From contig CAKPXP010000013.1 in the NCBI GenBank assembly GCA_934202005.1, forward strand, positions 1 through 52,087: a stretch of 52,087 nt of DNA, written 5' to 3'. The number at the start of each line of letters is the position of its first letter. Within the stretch, counting starts at the first letter, position 1. This document shows positions 41,535 to 48,602 of the stretch, piece after piece. The notes beneath the pieces are model-generated. The model saw nothing but the letters and a program-made list of their open reading frames with translations, had not been told where the DNA came from and made no database searches. The DNA comes from an uncultured Selenomonas sp. Its GTDB lineage: Bacteria > Bacillota > Negativicutes > Selenomonadales > Selenomonadaceae. Made by a program: the position numbers and the translations under genes.

Positions 41535-43175
41535 ATGGAAAACGCTATGTTTTGTTTTCAGTGTCAGGAGACGGCGGGCTGCAAGGGCTGCACGCGCGTC
41601 GGTGTCTGCGGGAAGAAGCCGGAGGTCGCCCGCATGCAGGATCTGCTCATCTATGTGACGAAGGGGCTCGCCGCCGTGACGACGCGCCTGCGCGCCGAGG
41701 GAAAGGAGATCCCGCAGGAGGTCAACCATCTCATCACGCAGAATCTCTTCGTCACCATCACGAACGCGAACTTCGATCGCGAGGCCATCGCGGCGCGCGT
41801 CGCGGAGACGCTCGAGGTGAAGGAACAGCTGCTCGGCGAGCTCCTCGACCGTTCGGATCTGCCGGAGGCGGCCCTCTGGCGGGACAAGGAAGACGCGTTC
41901 GATGCGAAGGCGCAGTCATCCGCGGTCGGCGTGCTCGCGACGCAGAATGAGGACATCCGCAGCCTGCGCGAGCTCATCACCTACGGGCTCAAGGGCCTCG
42001 CGGCGTATCTGCATCACGCGAACATGCTCGGCGAGGAGCGTGAGGACATCGACGCGTTCCTGCAGAAGGCGCTCGCGTGCCTCCTCGACGATACGGCGAC
42101 GGCGGACGACCTCACGGCGCTCACGCTCGAGACGGGCGAATGGGGCGTCGAGGGCATGGCGGCGCTCGACAAGGCGAACACGGAGCACTACGGCAATCCT
42201 GAGATCACGAAGGTGACGCTCGGCGTGCGCAAGAATCCGGCCATCCTCATCTCCGGCCACGATCTGCACGACCTCGAGATGCTGCTCGAGCAGACGCAGG
42301 GCACGGGCGTCGATGTCTACACGCACGGCGAGATGCTGCCTGCGCACTACTATCCGGCGTTCAAGAAGTACGAGAACTTCGTCGGCAATTACGGCAACGC
42401 CTGGTGGAAGCAGAAAGAGGAGTTCGAGGCGTTCGGCGGCCCCGTGCTGCTCACGACGAACTGCCTCGTGCCGCCGAAGGAGAGCTATCGTGAACGCATC
42501 TTCACGACGGGGGCTGTCGGCTATCCCGGCTGCCCGCACATCGAGACACGCGCAGACGGTACGAAGGACTTCACGCCGCTCATCGAGCTCGCGAAGAAGT
42601 GCCCCGCGCCGCAGGAGCTCGAGCAGGGCGAGATCGTCGGCGGCTTCGCGCACGAACAGGTCTTCGCGCTCGCGGATAAGGTCGTCGATGCCGTGAAGAG
42701 CGGCGCCATCAAGAAGTTCGTCGTCATGGCGGGCTGTGACGGCCGCCAGAAGAGCCGCGAGTACTACGCGGAGTTCGCGAAGGCGCTGCCGAAGGATACG
42801 GTCATCCTCACAGCGGGCTGCGCGAAGTACAAGTACATCAAGCTCGGTCTCGGCGACATCGGCGGCATTCCGCGCGTGCTCGACGCCGGACAGTGCAACG
42901 ACTCGTACAGCCTCGCGCTCATCGCGCTCAAGCTCAAGGAAGTCTTCGGCCTCGCGGACGTCAACGAGCTGCCGATTGCCTACAACATCGCCTGGTATGA
43001 GCAGAAGGCCGTCATCGTCCTGCTCGCGCTGCTCCACCTCGGCGTGAAGAACATCCACCTCGGCCCGACGCTGCCGGCGTTCCTCTCGCCGAACGTCGCG
43101 AAGGTGCTTGTCGAGAACTTCGGCATCGGCGGCATCACGACGGTCGAGGAGGATCTGAAGACGCTGATCGGCTGA
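41535..43175 (+). CDS. hcp: Hydroxylamine reductase / hybrid-cluster protein
   Basis: Iron-sulfur protein of 546 residues involved in nitric oxide and hydroxylamine detoxification. The N-terminal cluster motif is [20 protein letters not shown] with a following CGK. Hybrid-cluster ligands are visible in [62 protein letters not shown] and [20 protein letters not shown]. The length matches the class with four Cys in the N-terminal CxxC-x7-CxxC-x5-C region. The frame is open to 41508, but GGAAGGAG and the conserved N-terminus point to the ATG at 41535. Its electron donor could be a ferredoxin. Confidence 0.96.
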   Translation: MENAMFCFQCQETAGCKGCTRVGVCGKKPEVARMQDLLIYVTKGLAAVTTRLRAEGKEIPQEVNHLITQNLFVTITNANFDREAIAARVAETLEVKEQLLGELLDRSDLPEAALWRDKEDAFDAKAQSSAVGVLATQNEDIRSLRELITYGLKGLAAYLHHANMLGEEREDIDAFLQKALACLLDDTATADDLTALTLETGEWGVEGMAALDKANTEHYGNPEITKVTLGVRKNPAILISGHDLHDLEMLLEQTQGTGVDVYTHGEMLPAHYYPAFKKYENFVGNYGNAWWKQKEEFEAFGGPVLLTTNCLVPPKESYRERIFTTGAVGYPGCPHIETRADGTKDFTPLIELAKKCPAPQELEQGEIVGGFAHEQVFALADKVVDAVKSGAIKKFVVMAGCDGRQKSREYYAEFAKALPKDTVILTAGCAKYKYIKLGLGDIGGIPRVLDAGQCNDSYSLALIALKLKEVFGLADVNELPIAYNIAWYEQKAVIVLLALLHLGVKNIHLGPTLPAFLSPNVAKVLVENFGIGGITTVEEDLKTLIG

Positions 43176-43204
43176 GCGAAGTCCTTTCATAAGAAATCCT
43201 ATAG

Positions 43205-43255
43205 AAAAACAGGGCGGGCGCAAAGTGAAAAACACTTTGCGCCCACCCTGTTTTT
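43205..43255. terminator. Bidirectional terminator between hcp and ferredoxin
   Basis: AAAAACAGGG-C-GGGCGCAAAGTG and its complement around a 5-base A-rich loop, flanked by A5 and T5. It serves hcp on the plus strand and the ferredoxin gene on the minus strand. Confidence 0.9.
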
Positions 43256-43337
43256 GTTGCGCGAAGATAGATGCAGATGGATATTGGCTGGCGCGCAGGC
43301 TGTGGCATCAGCTCCGCACACAGCAAGATAGCGCCGC

Positions 43338-43529
43338 CTATTGCGGCTGTACTGAGATGGCGCCAACAGGACAATCGAGGGCGGCGTCCATGACATCGTC
43401 GAGATCCTGGGGGAAGACGTAGCCGCCCTGCGCGCGGTGCTGCGCCGTGAGGGAAAAGATCTGCGGACAGACATCGACACACATGCCGCAACCGACGCAG
43501 CGCGCTTCCTCCACAGTGACACGCATCAT
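43338..43529 (-). CDS. Single-cluster [4Fe-4S] ferredoxin
   Basis: Protein of 63 residues with CVGCGMCVDVCPQIFSL (from about residue 11) and a remote DCPVGAISV, the Fer4_13-type pattern for one [4Fe-4S] cluster. The start ATG overlaps the stop of the upstream GGDEF gene (ATGA), so it is likely translationally coupled to a signalling protein; a second in-frame ATG at 43526 is possible. It faces hcp across a terminator, so a link to Hcp as electron donor would be functional only, not transcriptional. Confidence 0.92.
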   Translation of the reverse strand: MMRVTVEEARCVGCGMCVDVCPQIFSLTAQHRAQGGYVFPQDLDDVMDAALDCPVGAISVQPQ

Positions 43530-45406
43530 GGAGTCTCCTCGTGCGCCGCTTCCGTGTAGTCTTGTACGATCAGTGCGAGGCGATGCGCTTCCTTGCCTGT
43601 CTCCACGAGGTTGCAGGCGTGCGCAGCGACCATATTGCCGTCCTCTCTGACAAGTTCACAGGCGAGATATTCCTGCCCTGCGGGCGATAGGGAGGGCAGG
43701 GGGCAGCTGCGGCAGGGCAGGCTCCGGCCATGCAGGAGTTTGTAGCAGGGCGTATCCAGGGCGATTCCTGTGTCAGCCGGGCGCATGGTGCGCCCGACAT
43801 AGACGGGGATCATCGTTTCCTTGTCGACGACATAGACGAGCCCTGGCAGGTGATCGAGGATGTCGTGCAGGATGCGCAGATTCTTGCGCAAGTGCTTGGA
43901 GGTGTCGGATGGGAGCAGGATATTGCCGAGCAGTACAGAGAAGACGTTGAGACTGCGGATGAGCTCGGGCGTGATGCGCATGGAGTGCGTGCTCTCGACG
44001 CCGATGCAGCCTGTGGTAGCCTCTCCCTGTGTGATGAGGGAATAGGCATAGGCACCGAGGTGGCAGTTGGGGAGCGGCGTGTCTTCCTGCGCCTGTTTGG
44101 CCGTGTCTTCGCAGATGGCCATGACGCCGTAGGCCGTCGGCTTTGCATGCCGGAGAATCAGCGTACGACGCCTGGTGAGGCAATCCGGCGTGACATTCTT
44201 GAGCAGAGCGCCATTGGGGCCGAGCCATTCATAGGCATCCTGGTAGGCGCCTGTCTCGAGGTCGCAGCGCGCGATGACGATGCGGTCGAAGTTGTAGAGG
44301 CGTCCGAGCAGGCCGAGTGCGTAGTCGATGGTCGCCTCGGCGCTGTTGGTTTCATAGAAGATCTGCAGGATGAACTCCGCCATATTGTCCTGGAAGGCCT
44401 TCATCTGCAGGTCGAGGGTGCTTTCGGGATCGCGCTGGCTTTTGATCTGCGGCGCCTGGTAGATCTTGTTTTCGTAGATGCGGAACTGATTTTTCCCGCG
44501 GCTCTTCGCCTCGTAGAGCGCGCGATCGGCATGCTTGAAAAGCTCGCGGTAGGTGAGTCCGTGGTCGGGGTAGAGGGCGATGCCCATGCTGATGGAGAAC
44601 GGGAGGCGTCGCCCCTCCGCGCAGTAGTCGTGATGCATGGCCTCGATGAGCTCGGCGCAATGACGGCGGACGCCGTCGAGATTTGCGGTATGCGGCAGGA
44701 GGACGACGAACTCATCGCCGCCGATGCGCCCCTTGATGTCTGAGTGGCGGAAATGATGCTTGATGGTATGGCCCATTTTCGCGAGGACACCATCGCCGAA
44801 CAAGTGTCCGAAATTATCATTGATGGCCTTGAATCCATCGGCATCGAGCAGCAGCATCATGGCGGCGTCGTGCTCGGGAGAGAGCATCGAGAGGCTGGCC
44901 TCCATATGGCGGATGGCGGCATCCTTCGTGAGGAGCCCGGTGAGGCTATCGTAATCGGCCCTTTGCTGCAGACGGTGCTGCCAGAGCTTCTGCGCCTGTA
45001 TGCTGCGCAGTTTCCCAAAGGCTATCATGGGGCGCGCCCCCTCGAAATACGTCAGCAGATGCACCTCTGCCCAGAGGTATTTATTCTTGTGGTGACGGAT
45101 GCGCAATTTGCAGCTCGCCTTGCGGATGGAATCGTCCGTCGGTGCCTGCTCCTGGAATAGGGTGTGCAGATAGGTGTGCAGCAGGGGACGGTCATCTGGA
45201 TGCAGGAATTCCTGCGTCCAGAGCATCGTGGAGGCCTGACAGACCTCCGGCGGGAGATCGTGGAATTTCCGCGGTACGGGCTGGTGGAACGTAACGATGT
45301 CGCGGGTGAGATCCCAGCGGAAATAGAGATGCTGATCGAGGCTATTGAGTTTGTGAAATATGTTTTCCGTAAATGCAGAGGGAATCATAGTGCGTGCGTC
45401 ATTCAT
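43526..45406 (-). CDS. PAS-GGDEF-GAF-PAS sensor diguanylate cyclase
   Basis: Cytoplasmic protein of 626 residues without membrane segments. Residues about 20-145 are a PAS_3-like domain (LYFRWDLTRDIVTFHQPVPR; LRIRHHKNKYLWAEVHL). The GGDEF domain at about 150-315 has DYDSLTGLLTKDAAIRHME, LLLDADGFKAINDNFGHLFG, an intact IKGRIGGDEFVVLLP and FSISMGIALYPDHGLT. A GAF-like domain follows (about 345-505), then a short PAS-like domain with DTPCYKLLHGRSLPCRSCPL, three Cys that could bind metal or sense redox. It should make cyclic di-GMP. The order, with sensors after the cyclase, is unusual. The ferredoxin gene overlaps its stop. Confidence 0.88.
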   Translation of the reverse strand: MNDARTMIPSAFTENIFHKLNSLDQHLYFRWDLTRDIVTFHQPVPRKFHDLPPEVCQASTMLWTQEFLHPDDRPLLHTYLHTLFQEQAPTDDSIRKASCKLRIRHHKNKYLWAEVHLLTYFEGARPMIAFGKLRSIQAQKLWQHRLQQRADYDSLTGLLTKDAAIRHMEASLSMLSPEHDAAMMLLLDADGFKAINDNFGHLFGDGVLAKMGHTIKHHFRHSDIKGRIGGDEFVVLLPHTANLDGVRRHCAELIEAMHHDYCAEGRRLPFSISMGIALYPDHGLTYRELFKHADRALYEAKSRGKNQFRIYENKIYQAPQIKSQRDPESTLDLQMKAFQDNMAEFILQIFYETNSAEATIDYALGLLGRLYNFDRIVIARCDLETGAYQDAYEWLGPNGALLKNVTPDCLTRRRTLILRHAKPTAYGVMAICEDTAKQAQEDTPLPNCHLGAYAYSLITQGEATTGCIGVESTHSMRITPELIRSLNVFSVLLGNILLPSDTSKHLRKNLRILHDILDHLPGLVYVVDKETMIPVYVGRTMRPADTGIALDTPCYKLLHGRSLPCRSCPLPSLSPAGQEYLACELVREDGNMVAAHACNLVETGKEAHRLALIVQDYTEAAHEETP

Positions 45407-45477
45407 GGGGAGATCCTTTCCGAGCCTAGGAAGTCAAGTACAGGGAAACGCTGATCTATGCGCGCCTCGCTATTTAA

Positions 45478-45654
45478 GGAATCACTGATTCATTCGGTAC
45501 CCTGCCTTTGCGTATCTACACTGTCCTCTCGTCGTCGACAAATCCTCAGCGCAAAACGCGATGGAGCGTTTTGCCGCTACGCTTCCGGTTTGTCTCCTAG
45601 AGAGATACAGCGCATCCGCGTAAATCCGGAGCACCTCATTTGATCAGTGCTTTC
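45478..45654 (-). mobile_element. Small non-autonomous element (MITE-like), copy 3, 177 bp
   Basis: Inverted relative to copies 1 and 2. Plus-strand ends are GGAATCACTGATT (left) and TGATCAGTGCTTTC (right). Flanked by TTAA at 45474-45477 and 45655-45658. The interior matches copy 1 (GTTTGTCTCCTAGAGAGATA and CTGTCCTCTCGTCGTCGACA), but its hairpin block is GCAAAACGC (45551-45559) / GCGTTTTGC (45566-45574) instead of the GCGTAGCT stem. It lies 71 bases upstream of the GGDEF start codon. Confidence 0.83.
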
Positions 45655-45894
45655 TTAAAGCACGCGATGTTCGTTGCAACCAGCGATTTCTGTCATCCGT
45701 CATGTTTGTCCAGAGGACCAAATGTCTGTAAACAAACCTTATTATACAAGGCTTGGGACGAATTATCTATAGGTAAAAGAGAGAACCTTTGCTGCATTTG
45801 TGAAAAAAAAGATGGATTGCCCCGAGGAATGCCGTTTTTTACTGGCTCATTTTCGGTCAGGAAGGCGTCTGCTCGCCTGGAGGGGGAAAGAAAT
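45655..45894. other. Gene-free AT-richer stretch upstream of the GGDEF gene
   Basis: No convincing gene is present. On the minus strand a TATAAT (plus 45741-45746) with a weak TAGATA 17 bases away (plus 45764-45769) could be the GGDEF promoter. If so, mobile element copy 3 lies inside the roughly 330-base leader. Short open frames here have no ribosome binding site and differ in base use from the neighbouring genes. Confidence 0.35.
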
Positions 45895-45936
45895 ATCCCC
45901 TGTTCATGGCATGTCTCTTTGCCCTGAACAGGGGAT
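45895..45936 (-). terminator. Terminator of the aldose epimerase-like gene
   Basis: Perfect 12-bp arms ATCCCCTGTTCA / TGAACAGGGGAT. On the minus strand the stem is followed by ATTTCTTT. It lies about 130 bases after the epimerase stop. Confidence 0.62.
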
Positions 45937-46065
45937 GGTTGTTCGTACGTGCTGTGCGCCAGAGCGTAAATCGCTGGATTATCGCATGATCCAGGAGACG
46001 AAATAGAGCACGAGCGGGATTGTCACTTGAAAAAAGGAAGCGTCCCTGTGTCTTGCGTTTGCTGC

Positions 46066-46944
46066 TTATTCGCCGATGATGATGTCGTAAGCGGCGTGGA
46101 AGGTCTCGCCGGGAGCGAGGTGCTGCGTGCCCTCGCGCGCGGCGAATTCCCCGTCGTAGTCCTCGTAGTCGCCGTGGCCGAACCAGGGCTCGATGCAGAC
46201 GAATGGCGCGCCGCCCTGGTTCGGCGACCAGATGCCGAGCCAGGGGAAGCCCTCCGTCGTCACCGTGAGCGATTTTTCTGAGCGGCGCGAGCACAGCGTC
46301 ACACGTCGGGAGCGGAGACCGTGGAAGGCGAGGACATCGTCGCGGAAGAGTTCGTAGGAGAGCGGCAGGCGGTCGCCCTCGAGGTGGAATCCCGCGCGAT
46401 GCGTGAAAGTGCCCTGCGCGTTCGTCAGCAGGGAGACGGCGTCCTCCGCGGTGTCGAACGCGAGGTAAGCATCCGAGAACTCCTCGCCGCGCACGATGGG
46501 GCAGCGGTAGGCGCCGTGCGCGCCGATCGAGAACGGCATCTCCGTCTCGCCCTCGTTCTCGACCTCCCAGGTGACGCGCACGGCGCTGCCATGGAGCGCG
46601 TAGCCGATGTGCAGGACGAACTTTCAAGGGTAGCGCGCGAGGCTCTCCTCGCTCCAGCGGAGCACGAAGCGGATGCTGTCCGGATGGCGCTCCTCCAGGG
46701 CGAACTCCGAGATGCGACCGAGCCCGTGTCCGGGCAGTTCATACGTCTTGCCGTCCACGCGGTACTGCCCGCCGTGCAGTTTGCCGACGATCGGAAAGAG
46801 GATGGGGGAGGAGTATTTCCACCAGGCGGGATCGCCGCCCCAAAGGTATTCCGTCTCGTCCGCGCGCTCCTTGATGGAGCGCAGCTCCGCCCCGTGGCTG
46901 CGCACGAGCACGCAGAGCGTTTCGTTTTCCAAAGTGTAGAGCAT
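46066..46944 (-). pseudogene. Aldose 1-epimerase family gene interrupted by one in-frame TGA
   Basis: One continuous frame of 292 codons plus stop, broken only by TGA at 46624-46626 (codon 107). Before it: GAELRSIKERADETEYLWGG, YSSPILFPIVGKLHGGQYRV, YELPGHGLGRISEFALEE and EESLARYP. After it: KFVLHIGYALHGSAVRVTWE, MPFSIGAHGAYRCPIVRGEE, then FVCIEPWFGHGDYEDYDGEF. These are the beta-sandwich motifs of the GalM/YeaD-like group, including the catalytic His and Glu. Family members usually have an aromatic residue at the stop position (YPF/YPY). No frameshift is needed. It could be a recent nonsense mutation or a sequence error. GGAGGC precedes the ATG. Confidence 0.78.
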
Positions 46945-47171
46945 GTGTCTTGCCTCCGTATATATAGTTCCCGTCTATCGTAGCAGATTCATACGGAAAA
47001 TGTTTTCAGAGTCCGAAAAGAGCGTGAGTGCCAGAATGTTCAGGTTGGTGGGATCTGTATGTCTGGCAATCATCGCTCTTGCATGGAAAGGGGATTCAAG
47101 ATAAGATAGAAGAAAAGGCGGGCGGCTGCTCGTGTGAGATAGTATGAAAAGCGAAAAGGAGAGAAGCATCC

Positions 47172-47438
47172 GTGAGTATCTATGAATATCAGACCAAGGG
47201 CACCTGCTCGAAAAAAATCACCGTGGAGCTAGACGGCAAGACAATCCGGCACGTTGCGTTCGAAGGCGGCTGCAACGGCAACCTCAAAGGCATCGCGCAG
47301 CTCGTCGCGGGCATGGACATCGATTTCGTCATTGGACGCTGCAAGGGCAATACCTGCGGCCCGCGCTCGACGTCCTGCCCCGACCAGCTCGCGCATGCGC
47401 TCGAGGAGGCGTATGCCGCCGAGCAGGCGGGAAAATGA
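47172..47438 (+). CDS. TIGR03905-type TSCPD domain protein
   Basis: Protein of 88 residues with YEYQTKGTCSKKITVELDGK, HVAFEGGCNGNLKGIAQLVA, IGRCKGNTCGPRSTSCPDQL, the TSCPD motif, and a closing helix. The Cys residues (four conserved) could bind a metal. The TSCPD domain is also found at the C-terminus of some ribonucleotide reductases; the role of the small stand-alone form is not known. The start is a GTG behind AAAGGAGAG. The PHP phosphatase gene starts 19 bases downstream, so they are probably one transcript. Confidence 0.88.
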   Translation: MSIYEYQTKGTCSKKITVELDGKTIRHVAFEGGCNGNLKGIAQLVAGMDIDFVIGRCKGNTCGPRSTSCPDQLAHALEEAYAAEQAGK

Positions 47439-47457
47439 GCCGCGGGGAGGCAGCGCT

Positions 47458-48225
47458 ATGATATTCGACAGCCACAGTCATACGCGGTTCTCCGCGGACT
47501 CTGAGATGGAGGCGCGCGCCGCGCTGCGCGCCGCGGAGGCGCTTGGCATAGGACTCGTATTCACGGAGCATCTCGACGTGGATTTTCCGGGCGAGGATGA
47601 CTTTACGTTCGATCCCGCCGCCTACTGGGAGACGTATGCGCCGCTGCGCGGCGCGCGCCTGCGCCTCGGCGTCGAGGTCGGCATGACGCCGGAGACATGC
47701 GCGGCGAGCCGCGCGTTCGTCGCGCGTGCGCCCTTCGATCTCGTCATCGGCTCGATTCATGTACTGGACGGGCAGGATCTCTACTATCCAGCCTACTATG
47801 GGGCGCATGCGAAGGAGGAGGCCTATGCCGCCTATTTCGCGCAGATGGCCGCGTGTCTGAAGACGCATGACTTCATCGACGTACTCGGCCATATCGACTA
47901 CATCGCGCGCTACGCGACCTACGCGAATCCGGAGCTATCCTATGGCGCGTTCCAGGAGGCCGTCGACGCGGTGCTGCGGGCGGCGGTCGAGACGGACACC
48001 GTGCTCGAGCTCAACACGCGGCGCCTCGGCGAGCGCCGCGCCGTCAAGGAGCTCGTGCCCATCTACACGCGCTACCGCGAGCTCGGCGGCCGCTATGTGA
48101 CGCTCGGTTCGGACGCGCATGTTGCAGAGGCCATCGGCGCGCATTTCGCCGCGGCCGAGGAGCTCGCCGCGGCCACGCGTCTCCGCATCGTGACCTTCAA
48201 GGAGCGACATATGGAACTGCTCTAA
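47458..48225 (+). CDS. PHP-domain histidinol-phosphatase family protein
   Basis: Protein of 255 residues. PHP metal motifs are visible: FDSHSHTRFSADSEMEARAA near the N-terminus (HxH), VFTEHLDVDFPG, LGVEVGMTPE, FDLVIGSIHVLDGQDLYYPA, DVLGHIDYIARYATYANPEL and YVTLGSDAHVAEAIGAHFAA (DAH). This fits HisK-type histidinol phosphatases, but related PHP proteins act on other phosphate esters and no histidine gene adjoins it. The start is the ATG behind CGGGGAGGCAG. Confidence 0.85.
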   Translation: MIFDSHSHTRFSADSEMEARAALRAAEALGIGLVFTEHLDVDFPGEDDFTFDPAAYWETYAPLRGARLRLGVEVGMTPETCAASRAFVARAPFDLVIGSIHVLDGQDLYYPAYYGAHAKEEAYAAYFAQMAACLKTHDFIDVLGHIDYIARYATYANPELSYGAFQEAVDAVLRAAVETDTVLELNTRRLGERRAVKELVPIYTRYRELGGRYVTLGSDAHVAEAIGAHFAAAEELAAATRLRIVTFKERHMELL

Positions 48226-48269
48226 GGAAGCGCCGGACGTATCGGTAACTCCGTAAAACAGGGCGGCGC

Positions 48270-48298
48270 TTGCAATGGGCGGGGAAACACGCTACAAT
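48270..48298 (+). promoter_or_regulatory. Promoter of scfA
   Basis: TTGCAA (48270-48275), exactly 17 bases, TACAAT (48293-48298), 43 bases before the start codon. Confidence 0.75.
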
Positions 48299-48341
48299 AA
48301 AGACAGTATTTTCCATCTGGAAAGGCAAAGGGGGATTACAA

Positions 48342-48479
48342 GTGAAGCACATTCAGACGGTCAACAAGCCGACGATGCAGAAATCGCTCAAGACGGGCGG
48401 CTGCGGCGAGTGCCAGGCATCCTGCCAGTCCGCGTGCAAGACGAGCTGCACGGTTGGCAATCAGGTTTGCGAGAAGTAA
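48342..48479 (+). CDS. scfA: SCIFF ribosomal-peptide precursor (six cysteines in forty-five residues)
   Basis: Exactly 45 residues with six Cys (positions 21, 24, 28, 32, 36 and 43): HIQTVNKPTMQKSLKTGG leader, then CGECQASCQSACKTSCTVGN and QVCEK. This is the SCIFF family, a nearly universal clostridial peptide whose Cys are crosslinked by a radical SAM enzyme to form a thioether. The start is a GTG behind AAAGGGGG. The maturase scfB is the next gene. The final role of the mature peptide is unknown. Confidence 0.95.
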   Translation: MKHIQTVNKPTMQKSLKTGGCGECQASCQSACKTSCTVGNQVCEK

Positions 48480-48494
48480 GAGATCTTGCGGTGG

Positions 48495-48530
48495 AGGCTG
48501 CCGCGTCCGTGCGGGCGCGGCAGCCTTTTG
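48495..48530 (+). terminator. Terminator between scfA and scfB
   Basis: Stem AGGCTGCCGCG (48495-48505) / CGCGGCAGCCT (48516-48526) followed by TTTT. It would give much more peptide message than maturase message. Confidence 0.78.
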
Positions 48531-48545
48531 ATGATTTTATATAGC

Positions 48546-48590
48546 ATGGGACCTATGTGTCAGGTGGCCTCGCCGCGGCAGCGGTCCCAT
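48546..48590 (+). promoter_or_regulatory. Leader hairpin directly before the scfB ribosome binding site
   Basis: ATGGGACC (48546-48553) pairs with GGTCCCAT (48583-48590) around a GC-rich loop. It ends at the AGAGGAG ribosome binding site of scfB. Confidence 0.45.
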
Positions 48591-48602
48591 AGAGGAGAAC
48601 GA

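Noticed and set aside
45640..46006. Short open frames in the gap between the GGDEF gene and the epimerase-like gene
   Set aside because: One starts inside the mobile element, none has a ribosome binding site, and codon use differs from neighbouring genes.
46600..46640. Selenocysteine at the in-frame TGA of the epimerase-like gene
   Set aside because: The sequence right after the TGA shows no convincing SECIS-like hairpin, and this enzyme family has no catalytic Cys at that place.
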